The notes under the pieces are model-generated. The model made no database searches. It was not told where the DNA came from and saw only the letters and a list, made by a program, of their open reading frames with translations. Shown here one piece after another: positions 7,268 to 16,004 of a stretch of DNA of 42,117 nt. Position 1 is the stretch's first letter. Each line of letters opens with the position of its first letter. A program made the translations under genes and the position numbers. Source of the DNA: CAYPNF01 sp964411985 (GTDB lineage: Bacteria; Verrucomicrobiota; Verrucomicrobiia; Limisphaerales; J093); assembly GCA_964411985.1 (NCBI GenBank), contig CAYPNF010000066.1:1-42117 (forward strand), written 5' to 3'.

Positions 7268-9724
7268 ATGAGTACCCAGCGGCAACCTCAGTCAGCCAGT
7301 TCGCCTGTCTCTCCGCAAGATCCCGTGGAGGCGTTGGAAGCGCATCGTGCTGAGCTGGAGATCCAGAACCAGAGTTTGCGGGAAGCCCAACATGCGCTCG
7401 AGCAGTCTCGAGCTCGCTATTTTACCTTGTTCGACCTTGCCCCCGTGGGCTACGCCGTCTGCAGCCGGGAGGGCCGCCTTTTGGAGATCAACCTGGCTTT
7501 TGCCGCGCTGGCTGGCGAAGAGCGCGAGGTGCTCTTGGGAACGAACCTGGAGAATCTGATTCATCCCGAGGATCGGGCCGAGTGTCGGCTCCATCTCGCG
7601 GAGGTCTTTTCCGAGGCCGACCGGCGGTCCGTGGAACTGCGCCTTGTTTCTTGTGCAGGCGAGCTCCGCGTGACGGAATTGGAGAGCGTGCGGCTACCCT
7701 CTGCGCCGGAAGCTCCGCCACTCTGCCTCCTCGCTTTCATCGATCTCACCCAGCAACGGGGTGCCGAGCAGGCGCGGCTGCAGTTGGAAGTGGAGCGCGA
7801 CGAACTCATTGCCCGGCTGAGGCTCATCCTCGAAAGCATGCCCACGATGTGTGTCGTCAATGACACGGAGGGGAGGGTGACTTATTGGAATCCGGCAGCG
7901 GAACGCACCTTGGGCTGGAGCCGGGAGGATGTCCTGGGGCGACGCCCCCAGGAGACTTTTGTTTCTCCGGAGGAACCTGATTGTGCGAGCCTGCAGACGA
8001 TGGCTCGAAAGCGGCTTAGCCCTACGGAGAATACCGTGCTGAGGGAGAATATCGCCAAAGACGGCCGGAGAGTCACCTGTGAGTGGCAGACCACCGACTT
8101 GCGCAGCGCACAGGGGGAGTTCCTTGGACATTTGTGCATGGCGCACGATGTCTCGAGGCGGATCGAGATGGAGAATGCGATCCAGCAGTCGGAAGAGCGC
8201 CTGCGGCTGGTTTGGGAGGCGGCGATGGATGCCATGAGCCTGACCGATTCCCAAGGGCGGGTCGTGGGAGTGAACGGCGCCTTCTGTCGCCTTGTTGGCT
8301 TGAAGCGAGAGGAGGTCCAAGGGAAATACCTCACCGCGGCCTACGCCGAGTCTGCCGAGGCGCATGAGCTGCTCTCGCGGCACATCCTGCAGTTTGAGGA
8401 GAGGAGTTTTCCTACCAGCGAGGAGACCCGCCGCACCCTTCGCTCGGGCCGTGCCGTGGAGTTGGAGGTTCGCAACGCATTTGTGGATCTCCCGGGTCAA
8501 TCGCCGCTACTGCTCACCATTTTGCGGGATGTCAGCGACCAGAAGCGACTGCTGGAGGAGTTGATGCAGGCGCAGAAGATGGAAGCCATCGGACAGCTGG
8601 CTGGGGGCGTGGCTCATGATTTCAACAACATTCTTACGGTCGTCAAAGGGCAGGCGGGCCTCCTGCTCATGGACCCCAATATTCCCCAGGAACGTCACGT
8701 CGCACTCAAAGCCATCAACGATGCTGCCGACCGCGCGGCTACGCTGACACGCCAGCTGCTCCTCTTTGGACGGCGCCAAACTTTTGTCGCTACCTCGGTC
8801 AATCTGTCGGATACCATTCGGGCCTTGGAACCGGCCATTCGAAGGACCGTTGGGGAGCGAGTGCGGCTTCAACTGGTGCTCGATAGTTGCCTTCCCATGG
8901 TGAAAGGCGACCGCTCCATCCTGGAACAGATGCTTCTGACCTTGGCCGTCAATGGCCGGGATGCCATGACCGCAGGGGGCACCCTGACCCTCAGCACCCA
9001 TGTCGTGGGGATCCGGCGTCCGCAGGCCTCCGGCCCTACTCGCGTCGGTTCCCATGTCTGCCTGGAAGTCAGTGACAACGGATGCGGCATGGATCGCTCT
9101 ACTTTGAGCCGGGTATTTGAGCCTTTCTTTACCACGAAAGGCGTGGGGAAAGGAACCGGTTTGGGTCTTGCCACCGTTTATGGCATCGTCAAGCAGCATC
9201 AGGGACGTGTGGACGTGGAGAGTGAGGTAGGGCGGGGGACCACCTTCCGGGTCTATCTTCCTGCATCCACCGAGGTGCCCGAGCCTGTGGCCGAACCGAC
9301 GGCTCCGAAGCCGCTGGCTCGTGGGACCGAATGCATCCTGGTGGTGGAGGACGAGCAACCGGTGCGTCAGCTCTTGGGCATCCACTTCCGTCGCCTTGGC
9401 TACACGATTCTTGACGCTGAAAACGGAGATGCGGCCTTGGGGATCTGGGCTGCCCAGAAGGATCAGATTCATTTAGTGGTATCGGACGTCGTCATGCCTG
9501 GCAACACGAGTGGGGTGGAGTTGGCGCGGCGCATCTCCCAAGAAGACCCAAGACTTCCGATCATCCTCACCAGCGGATACAGCGTGGAATTGGCTCCCTC
9601 CAGCGAGGGCTTGAGAACGGGAGTTCGATTCCTTCCCAAGCCTTACGATATTAGTACGTTGGCTGAGTTAGTGAGAGAGTGTTTGGATGCAAAAACCGGT
9701 TCGGAACCGACTACGGCGTCATGA
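7268..9724 (+). CDS. Soluble PAS-rich hybrid sensor histidine kinase
   Basis: An 818-residue kinase (numbered from ATG 7268) with no membrane segment, so probably cytoplasmic. Order: coiled N-terminus, three PAS domains (about 49-168, 186-308, 310-436), HisKA with phosphoacceptor His450 in GGVAHDFNN, HATPase with N-box LAVNGRDAM, G1 DNGCGM (593-598) and G2 GKGTGLGLA, then a C-terminal receiver with acidic pocket VVEDE, phospho-Asp740 in SDVVMPG and Lys791 in PKPYD. This is the NtrB-like hybrid class whose His-Asp transfer is internal. ATG 7235 is an alternative start, and neither has a good ribosome site. The stop overlaps the next gene as ATGA. Encoding it with a LytS/LytTR pair suggests that it modifies the same output; that is inference. 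Confidence 0.9.
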   Translation: MSTQRQPQSASSPVSPQDPVEALEAHRAELEIQNQSLREAQHALEQSRARYFTLFDLAPVGYAVCSREGRLLEINLAFAALAGEEREVLLGTNLENLIHPEDRAECRLHLAEVFSEADRRSVELRLVSCAGELRVTELESVRLPSAPEAPPLCLLAFIDLTQQRGAEQARLQLEVERDELIARLRLILESMPTMCVVNDTEGRVTYWNPAAERTLGWSREDVLGRRPQETFVSPEEPDCASLQTMARKRLSPTENTVLRENIAKDGRRVTCEWQTTDLRSAQGEFLGHLCMAHDVSRRIEMENAIQQSEERLRLVWEAAMDAMSLTDSQGRVVGVNGAFCRLVGLKREEVQGKYLTAAYAESAEAHELLSRHILQFEERSFPTSEETRRTLRSGRAVELEVRNAFVDLPGQSPLLLTILRDVSDQKRLLEELMQAQKMEAIGQLAGGVAHDFNNILTVVKGQAGLLLMDPNIPQERHVALKAINDAADRAATLTRQLLLFGRRQTFVATSVNLSDTIRALEPAIRRTVGERVRLQLVLDSCLPMVKGDRSILEQMLLTLAVNGRDAMTAGGTLTLSTHVVGIRRPQASGPTRVGSHVCLEVSDNGCGMDRSTLSRVFEPFFTTKGVGKGTGLGLATVYGIVKQHQGRVDVESEVGRGTTFRVYLPASTEVPEPVAEPTAPKPLARGTECILVVEDEQPVRQLLGIHFRRLGYTILDAENGDAALGIWAAQKDQIHLVVSDVVMPGNTSGVELARRISQEDPRLPIILTSGYSVELAPSSEGLRTGVRFLPKPYDISTLAELVRECLDAKTGSEPTTAS

Positions 9725-10902
9725 ATGACTTCGTGCCCTGGTTAAGGAATTTGCTGAGCAGCCGCTGGGGTAAGCTAGCCTGCTGGTTCGGCTTGTTCAC
9801 GTTGCTCGCTGCCGTGGATACCACTCAAACCTATGTGGCACAAAGGTTTGAGGATGTGAACATCACTTGGGCCCTTGCCATCCGGCGTGGCCTCGAGAGC
9901 AACTATTTAATGGCGATTCTCGGCCTGGGCGTGCTCCAGATGGGTAGCCGTTTTTCCTTGGACCGAATGCGTGCCAGCCGCTGGGTGGGCATTCATTTCT
10001 GCTTCTCCCTCGCTTTCGCTCTCATTTTCAGCCTCGCCTATGCCGCCTTTCTCGATGGCCAGATGTCTGTAAAGGGAAAGCCATTTGTTTTCGCTGAAAC
10101 TTTGAACAAGTTGGTCGTGTTCTATACCCCAGGATATGTTGGGCTTTACTGGATCATCCTGTTATCGCATCACGGTTGGCACTATTACCACCGCTCCCGG
10201 GATCGGGAGAAACGCGCGGCGGACTTGGAAGGACAACTTGCCAGGGCTCGACTGGACGCCCTGCGCATGCAGCTCAACCCGCACTTCCTTTTCAACACTT
10301 TGAACACCGTCGTGGCCCTGATCCATGAGCAGCCCGAACTCGCGGATCGCACGGTCACGCGCTTGAGCGAATTGCTCCGCCTCAGCCTGGACCGCTCGAG
10401 TCAATACGAAGTTCCTCTCCGCCAAGAGATTGCATTTCTGGAAAAGTATCTGGATATCGAGAAGATACGTTTCGGGGAACGGCTTCGCGTGGAAATCGAG
10501 GTGCCGGCCTCGCTCATGGACGCCATGGTTCCTGCCTTGGTTTTGCAGCCCATCGTCGAGAATGCGATTCGCCATGGCATCGAACAGCTGGAGCAGGCGG
10601 GACGCATCCGGATCGCGGCTTCTCTCAAGGATTCGAGTCTTTTGCTCACCGTCCAGGATAATGGCCCGGGCCTTTCAGAGAAGCCGCCGACCTATGAGCG
10701 GGAAGGCATTGGGTTATCCAATACTCGCTCCCGCTTGCGCCATCTCTATGCGGATTGTCAAAGCCTGGAGCTGAAGCCAGGGGTCGATGGAGGCTTGGAG
10801 GTTCACATTTTATTGCCCTACAGATCCTTACACGAACCGATCCCCCAACCCCGCTGCGGATCCGTGGTGGTGGGCTGCTTGGAGCGACCTGCCAAAGCAT
10901 GA
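9721..10902 (+). CDS. LytS/YehU-type membrane histidine kinase
   Basis: A 393-residue kinase of the His_kinase (PF06580) family. About four hydrophobic segments occupy residues 15-160, then a short coiled linker leads to the signature LNPHFLFNTLN with phosphoacceptor His188. The HATPase has DNGPGL and GIGLSNTRSRL. Family members phosphorylate LytTR regulators, and one lies directly downstream. The start is ATG 9721, overlapping the upstream stop by 4 bp (ATGA). An in-frame ATG at 9679 would lie inside the preceding gene and is unlikely. There is no recognisable extracellular sensing domain, so the signal is probably sensed in the membrane or relayed from the PAS kinase. Confidence 0.9.
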   Translation: MNDFVPWLRNLLSSRWGKLACWFGLFTLLAAVDTTQTYVAQRFEDVNITWALAIRRGLESNYLMAILGLGVLQMGSRFSLDRMRASRWVGIHFCFSLAFALIFSLAYAAFLDGQMSVKGKPFVFAETLNKLVVFYTPGYVGLYWIILLSHHGWHYYHRSRDREKRAADLEGQLARARLDALRMQLNPHFLFNTLNTVVALIHEQPELADRTVTRLSELLRLSLDRSSQYEVPLRQEIAFLEKYLDIEKIRFGERLRVEIEVPASLMDAMVPALVLQPIVENAIRHGIEQLEQAGRIRIAASLKDSSLLLTVQDNGPGLSEKPPTYEREGIGLSNTRSRLRHLYADCQSLELKPGVDGGLEVHILLPYRSLHEPIPQPRCGSVVVGCLERPAKA

Positions 10903-11675
10903 GTAACTCCCTGGTGATTCAAACGCTTCTCGTGGACGATGAGGCGCCTGCCAGGAGTCGGCTCCGGCATCTGCTGAAAGCCGAACCGGATTTTGCCGTG
11001 CTGGGGGAGTGTGCTAACGGCCGCGAAGCGGTAGCCGCCATTCGTGCTCAGAAGCCCGACCTCGTGCTGCTCGATGTGCAGATGCCTGGTCTGGATGGAT
11101 TTCAGGTATGTGGCGAGATTGGCGCCACGGCAATGCCGGTGGTGGTTTTTGTCACGGCCTACGATCGGTTTGCGCTGAGGGCTTTTGAAGTCCATGCCGT
11201 GGACTATCTTTTGAAACCTATTGATCGTGAGAGGTTTCACAAGACCATGGATCTGCTGCGACGCAGGTTCACCACCCCAGCCCCTCCCACCGATCCCCAG
11301 TTGCTCGCCCTTTTGTCTGGTTTGAAAGAGTCGCAGCGAAACACCGCCCGCCTCGCCATCAAAGTCGATGGCCGAGTTCTGCTCCTGCGAACCAACGAGA
11401 TCCACTACCTGGAGTCGGATGGCAACTATGTGCGCATCCACGCGGGTGGCGGGGCACATCTGCATCGAGACACGCTTTCGGCGCTGGAGGAGCACTTGCC
11501 CCATGACAGTTTTCTGCGTATCAGTCGCTCCGCCATCGTGAATCTGGATGCGGTGAAGGAGTTCCAGCCGCTCTTCTATGGTGACCATGTGGTGATTCTC
11601 CGCGATGGCACCCAGCTTACCTTGAGTCGCACCTATCGCGATCGTCTGGAGCGGTTGTTAGAGCGGAAAGGATAG
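10899..11675 (+). CDS. LytTR-family response regulator
   Basis: A 258-residue DNA-binding regulator. The receiver domain (about 5-120) has the acidic pair in LLVDDEAPARSRL, phospho-Asp59 in LLDVQMPGLDG and Lys106 in YLLKPIDRERF. A LytTR DNA-binding domain (about 155-255) shows IHYLESDGNYVRIH, SFLRISRSAIVN and LTLSRTYRDRL. Start ATG 10899 overlaps the kinase stop (ATGA); an upstream in-frame ATG at 10755 would lie inside the kinase gene. It is the output of the three-gene cluster. LytTR proteins usually bind imperfect direct repeats, but I did not find a site I could defend. Confidence 0.93.
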   Translation: MSNSLVIQTLLVDDEAPARSRLRHLLKAEPDFAVLGECANGREAVAAIRAQKPDLVLLDVQMPGLDGFQVCGEIGATAMPVVVFVTAYDRFALRAFEVHAVDYLLKPIDRERFHKTMDLLRRRFTTPAPPTDPQLLALLSGLKESQRNTARLAIKVDGRVLLLRTNEIHYLESDGNYVRIHAGGGAHLHRDTLSALEEHLPHDSFLRISRSAIVNLDAVKEFQPLFYGDHVVILRDGTQLTLSRTYRDRLERLLERKG

Positions 11676-11677
11676 GC

Positions 11678-11691
11678 CGCTCGCGCGAGCG
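11678..11691. repeat. 14-bp perfect palindrome after the LytTR gene
   Basis: CGCTCGCGCGAGCG begins 3 nt after the LytTR stop. It may be part of a transcription end, but no T-run follows. The rest of 11676-11886 shows nothing I can name. Confidence 0.5.
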
Positions 11692-11886
11692 CGAGAGTGC
11701 TTGAGGGTGCGGTCCCGGGTTCGTCGAAGTGTCCGGAGGGAAGGATGGATGGACCGTCCGGCTGCAAATCAGCTTTGACATCAGGGGGGGCGATTGGCAA
11801 GGTTGCGGCTCATTGCAGTAGTAGAAGCTCTGGGCTGGTCTCTTGTGGAAGCGAACTGAAGGGCGTCCAGACAACGACAACGATCT

Positions 11887-13158
11887 ATGGCAGACCTTAT
11901 TGGAAACTTGCTGGTGGCGCAGTCTGGTGGCTCCACCTCCGTCGTCAACGCCAGCGTAGCCGGAGCGATTCTGGAGGGTGGACGCCATCCGGACTTGATC
12001 GAGGAGATCTACGGAGCCAAGAATGGAATTCTTGGTATCCTTAACGAAGACTTGATCGACATCCAGGAGGAGAAGCGCCAGGCGATTGAGGGTCTCAAGT
12101 ACACCCCGGGCGCTGCTCTCGGTACCTGCCGATACAAGATTGATTTCAAGAAGAAGCCCGAACAGGCCGCCGCCGATATGGACCGTCTGTTCGAGGTGTT
12201 CAAGACCCACAATATCCGCTATTTCTTCTATGCCGGTGGCAACGATTCTCAGGATACGTCCCTGAAAATCCATGAGGAAGCCGTCAAACGGGGGCATGAA
12301 ATGCGCGTGATCGGCATCCCCAAGACCATCGATAACGATCTTCCCCACACCGATCACTGTCCGGGATACGGATCCGTGGTGAAGTACAACGCGGCCACCG
12401 TGATGGAGATCGCGATGGACATCAAGAGCATGGCCACCGATGACGGTGCCTGCTGCATCATTGAGGTCATGGGCCGTGCGGCGGGTTGGATTGCCGCCGG
12501 AACCGTGCTGGCAAAACGGCATTCAGCAGACGCTCCCCACATCATTCTGCTTCCCGAAGTACCCTTTGAAGAAGCCAAGTTTTTGGAGAAAGTAAAGGAG
12601 ACCGTGGCCGCCCTCAAGTATTGCATCGTCGTGGTGGGTGAAGGCCTCAAGAACGCCGCCGGAGAGGAGATCGGCGTGGATAAGACCCGCCTTGATGCCT
12701 TCGGGCATCCCGTCTTGGCGGGAGCTGCCGACCGTCTGGCGGAATTGGTTCAGGGCAAACTCAGCACCAAGACGCGCACCGTCAAGCTGGGATATGCCCA
12801 ACGCTGTGCGGCCCATTTTGCGAGTGCCACCGATGTGGCCGAGGCTGTGGCCTGCGGAGAAGCGGCCGTCCGCGCTGCCGTGGGTGGCCAGAGCGGGTTC
12901 ATGGTGAAAATCGTGAGGGAGCAGTCGAATCCTTACAAATGGACGACCGGCCTTCAGGACCTCAAGGACATCGCCAACGTGGAACACTTCATTCCTAGGG
13001 ATTGGATCTCGGAGGATGGCCTGCTTCCTAACGAGAAGTTCATCGAGTACGCCCGCCCGCTGATCGAAGGTGAGTCCCGTCCGCCGATGGATGGGGGTCT
13101 TCCCAAGTACATCACCCTGGAAGCGGTGCAGGTGGAGAAGAAGCTCTTCCCCAGGTAG
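11887..13158 (+). CDS. pfp: 6-phosphofructokinase, probably pyrophosphate-dependent
   Basis: A 423-residue glycolytic enzyme converting fructose 6-phosphate to fructose 1,6-bisphosphate. Key motifs: AQSGGSTSVVN at the phosphoryl-donor loop, AGGNDS (117-121), PKTIDND (145-151) with the catalytic Asp149, and GRAAGW near 205. In ATP-dependent enzymes the donor site reads GGDGS and PGTIDND. Here Asn119 replaces the small Gly position and Lys146 replaces Gly, and the lysine is the hallmark of pyrophosphate use, so the reaction is probably reversible and PPi-linked. Cofactor choice is inferred from these two residues. There is no ribosome site before ATG 11887. The gene is monocistronic and is followed by a hairpin array shared with convergent mutS. 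Confidence 0.88.
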   Translation: MADLIGNLLVAQSGGSTSVVNASVAGAILEGGRHPDLIEEIYGAKNGILGILNEDLIDIQEEKRQAIEGLKYTPGAALGTCRYKIDFKKKPEQAAADMDRLFEVFKTHNIRYFFYAGGNDSQDTSLKIHEEAVKRGHEMRVIGIPKTIDNDLPHTDHCPGYGSVVKYNAATVMEIAMDIKSMATDDGACCIIEVMGRAAGWIAAGTVLAKRHSADAPHIILLPEVPFEEAKFLEKVKETVAALKYCIVVVGEGLKNAAGEEIGVDKTRLDAFGHPVLAGAADRLAELVQGKLSTKTRTVKLGYAQRCAAHFASATDVAEAVACGEAAVRAAVGGQSGFMVKIVREQSNPYKWTTGLQDLKDIANVEHFIPRDWISEDGLLPNEKFIEYARPLIEGESRPPMDGGLPKYITLEAVQVEKKLFPR

Positions 13159-13343
13159 GACTGCGGCAGACAAGCCCGTCTGCGGCCCCCGTATCGCAGG
13201 TTGCCTAACCTGCTGTATCGCGGGTTGCCTAACCCGCTTGGTGTGCAAGGGCGAAAGGCCAGCCGACTCGGCAGTCGGCGACACGGCAGACAAGGCTGTC
13301 TGCGGTACCTCCATCGCAGACTTCATCGCCTCACGCCCCTTGA
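13159..13343. repeat. REP-like hairpin array between convergent genes
   Basis: This 185-bp gap contains five hairpins, each 18 nt long with a 7-bp stem and 4-nt loop: 13166-13183, 13196-13213, 13220-13237, 13262-13279, 13286-13303. The second and third are direct repeats with 24-nt spacing. They differ by a paired change (AGGTT/AACCT against GGGTT/AACCC) that keeps the stem. The first and fifth share 20 of 22 bases. The position between the convergent ends of pfp and mutS is typical for REP elements, which often stabilise or end mRNAs. Confidence 0.8.
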
Positions 13344-15905
13344 TTATGAGAACAAATCCAGTTGTGGGGGCGGGGTGAGCGTCTGGAGTTTCTGCCGTTC
13401 GGGGCGATGCCGGGAGACGGGGCGCACACTGCCATCCGGAGTTAGTTCCGCTTCTTCGAGGTTGCGCAGAATCTCCTTGGCTCGGTTCACGACCTCCATG
13501 GGAACACCCGCGAGGCGGGCGACCTGGATGCCGTAACTTTTGTCCGTGCCGCCCGCGAGGATCTTGCGCAGAAAGATGATTTGGTCGTTCCACTCTCGGA
13601 CCGCCACGTTGTAGTTGCGGACGCGCGCAAGCCGGCCCGCCAGCTCGGTCAATTCGTGATAGTGCGTGGCGAAAAGGGTCTTCGCTCCCACCCGGTTGTG
13701 CAGATGTTCCACAATGGACCAGGCCAGGCTTAGACCGTCGAAGGTGCTGGTGCCACGGCCAATCTCGTCCAGGATGATGAGGCTGCGGGGCGAGGCATGA
13801 TGGAGGATATTCGCCGTTTCGCTCATTTCCACCATGAAAGTGGATTGGCCCCGCGACAGGTCGTCGCTCGCACCAATGCGGGTGAAGATGCGATCGAGAA
13901 GGTCCACCCGGGCTGAAGCTGCCGGAACGAAAGATCCGGTGTGAGCCAGGAGTGCCAGAAGTGCCACTTGACGGATGTAGGTGCTTTTGCCGGCCATGTT
14001 GGGACCGGTGATGAGCGCAATTTGTTCCTCCTGGCAGTCCAGGTGAACGTCATTGGGAACAAATCGTTCGTCGACCTGATTCTGCTCGAGGACGGGGTGC
14101 CGGCCATCGGCGATACGGAGAACCCCCTCATCGCGCAGTTCGGGTCGGCAGTAGTTGTGCAGCCGGGCCGTTTCCGCAAAAGTGGCGAGAACATCCAGTT
14201 GGCCCAGGGCCACAGCCGACTGCTGGATTTGGTTCAGGTGGGCGACCACGGCTTCGCGGATGCGCAGGAAGATCTCATACTCCAGTTTGACACTCCGTTC
14301 CTCGGCGCCGAGAATTTTGGACTCGACCTCCTTGAGTTCCGGGGTGATGTACCGTTCGCCGTTCGCGATGGTCTGCTTGCGCGTGTACTCCGCGGGAACA
14401 CGATCCAGGTTCGCTTTCGTGACTTCGATATAATAACCGAACACCGAATTGAACCGAACCTTGAGCGAGGGGATGCCGGTGCGCTCGATCTCCCGCTGCT
14501 GAAGCTGTGCCACCCATTCCTTGCCCTCGGATCCCGCTCGGCGCAGTTCATCGAGCGAGGGGTCAAAGCCTTCGCGGATGATCCCCCCTTCCTTGAGCGG
14601 AAGCGGCGGTTCGTCCACAATGGACCGTCCGATGAGATCGGTGAGTTCAGGCAACTCGGCGAGTTGCTCGAGACTCTCGCGCAGGAGAATCGGCGCAGTG
14701 GGAGAGCCTTCCCCGAGCATGATTCCCGAGTGAGCGGGAGTGGTCGAGGCCAGCAGCGCAGCCAGACAGGCGCGAATCCTCGGGATTTGGAGCAGTCCAA
14801 GGCGCAACGACGCGAGGTCTCGCGCATTCCCTGTGCCCACGCTGAGGCGCGTGACCGTCCGCTCTAAGTCCCGCACCTCACGCAGGCACCCGCGAAACGC
14901 TTCGAGGTCGACCGGACGCTCCGTCCAAAGCTGGATGGTCTCCTGACGTTGGCGAATCGGGGCCAATGCGGAGAGTGGGCGCGAAAGCCAATCCCGCAGC
15001 CTTCGCGCTCCCATGGGGGTGACGGTCCGGTTGAGGGCCCCAAAGAGACAGGCCGTCTTGGGTGACTCGCGATGGAGTGGTTCGAGCACCTCGAGATTGC
15101 GCAATGTGACGGCGTCCAGGAACAGGGATTCAGACGTTTGGTAGCAGGAGAGCCGGGTCAGGTGCGACAGGTTGCGACGGAGTTGTTGGGCCAGGTAATG
15201 CACCACGCCTCCCGCAGCTCCCATGGCTTCAGGGCGGTTGCGGAGCCCGAACCCATCCAGAGTGGTTACCTTGAAATGGTCCCGGAGCGTGAACTGCGCT
15301 GTCTCCGCGGCGAAAACCCAGTCGTCGTAGCCGTTCACCACCGCTCCCTGGTTGTGCAGGAGTTGTCGCAGCCGTTCGTTGGCGGCCGGATAGAGGATCT
15401 CGGCGGGCCGGATCCGGGTGAGTTCGGCGATGAGCGAGGCCTCCCCATTCAGTTCCGTGCAGGCGAAGTCACCGGTGGTGAGATCGACATAAGCGAGGCC
15501 GAAGATGCCATTGGAGCCAACCACGGCGGCCAGGTAGTTGTTCCGTTCTTCCGCGAGCATGCGGGCGTCGAAGTGAGCCCCAGGACTCAGAATCTGCGTC
15601 ACCTCGCGCCGCACCAATTTTCCGGACTGGGCTTCTTCCACTTGGTCGCAAATGGCGACTTTTTCGCCGGCTTTGAGCAGCTTGGCAATATAGCCCTCGG
15701 CGGCATGGAAGGGGATGCCGCACATGGGGGTGGAAGCACGCCGGGTCAAGGCCACGTTCAGCAGCTGGGCTCCTCGGATGGCATCCTCGAAGAACATCTC
15801 ATAGAAATCACCGAGCCGGAACAGGAGCAAGGTCCCTTTGGGCAGTTCGCTTTGGATGCGGCGATACTGCGCCATCATGGGGGTCATTTGAGCGTCTGCG
15901 GCCAT
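13344..15905 (-). CDS. mutS: DNA mismatch repair protein MutS
   Basis: An 853-residue MutS, the usual length of the MutS1 family. The mismatch-binding motif GDFYEMFFEDA (Phe34-X-Glu36) sits at the N-terminus. The ATPase at the C-terminus has Walker A GPNMAGKSTYIRQV (about residue 632), Walker B LIILDEIGRGTSTFDG and the ATHYHEL motif. It binds mispairs and recruits MutL; mutL is not in this window. The start at ATG 15905 is preferred over 15959 because family members begin a few residues before TPMMAQY. ATG 15887 is also possible. It is divergent from the M20 peptidase and convergent with pfp. Confidence 0.97.
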   Translation of the reverse strand: MAADAQMTPMMAQYRRIQSELPKGTLLLFRLGDFYEMFFEDAIRGAQLLNVALTRRASTPMCGIPFHAAEGYIAKLLKAGEKVAICDQVEEAQSGKLVRREVTQILSPGAHFDARMLAEERNNYLAAVVGSNGIFGLAYVDLTTGDFACTELNGEASLIAELTRIRPAEILYPAANERLRQLLHNQGAVVNGYDDWVFAAETAQFTLRDHFKVTTLDGFGLRNRPEAMGAAGGVVHYLAQQLRRNLSHLTRLSCYQTSESLFLDAVTLRNLEVLEPLHRESPKTACLFGALNRTVTPMGARRLRDWLSRPLSALAPIRQRQETIQLWTERPVDLEAFRGCLREVRDLERTVTRLSVGTGNARDLASLRLGLLQIPRIRACLAALLASTTPAHSGIMLGEGSPTAPILLRESLEQLAELPELTDLIGRSIVDEPPLPLKEGGIIREGFDPSLDELRRAGSEGKEWVAQLQQREIERTGIPSLKVRFNSVFGYYIEVTKANLDRVPAEYTRKQTIANGERYITPELKEVESKILGAEERSVKLEYEIFLRIREAVVAHLNQIQQSAVALGQLDVLATFAETARLHNYCRPELRDEGVLRIADGRHPVLEQNQVDERFVPNDVHLDCQEEQIALITGPNMAGKSTYIRQVALLALLAHTGSFVPAASARVDLLDRIFTRIGASDDLSRGQSTFMVEMSETANILHHASPRSLIILDEIGRGTSTFDGLSLAWSIVEHLHNRVGAKTLFATHYHELTELAGRLARVRNYNVAVREWNDQIIFLRKILAGGTDKSYGIQVARLAGVPMEVVNRAKEILRNLEEAELTPDGSVRPVSRHRPERQKLQTLTPPPQLDLFS

Positions 15906-15969
15906 GTGTGGACCGGAGCATAGAGGCCTCCTGGAAGAGAGCCAAGCCGGAATCTGCATGGGGAAACCC

Positions 15970-15998
15970 TTGTCCTGGGTGTCCCCGGGGCTTAGAAT
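15970..15998 (+). promoter_or_regulatory. Candidate sigma-70 promoter of the M20 peptidase gene
   Basis: TTGTCC (15970-15975), 17-bp spacer, TAGAAT (15993-15998). The predicted first base falls at about 16004-16005, on the GTG start, so the mRNA may be leaderless. Confidence 0.5.
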
Positions 15999-16004
15999 TT
16001 CGCC

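Noticed and set aside
8507..9472. Minus-strand open frame opposite the hybrid kinase
   Set aside because: It is antisense to the HATPase and receiver motifs and contains no family signature.
9679..9720. Longer N-terminus of the LytS-type kinase
   Set aside because: It would lie inside the preceding kinase gene; the ATGA overlap at 9721 is the more natural start.
10755..10898. Longer N-terminus of the LytTR regulator
   Set aside because: The extra 48 codons overlap the upstream kinase gene and precede the receiver start MSNSLVIQTLLVDDE. The ATGA overlap at 10899 fits better.
13166..13303. Possible small CRISPR array
   Set aside because: The repeats are palindromes of different sequences with irregular spacing (6 to 24 nt apart), with no constant repeat of 24-40 bp, no spacers and no cas genes.
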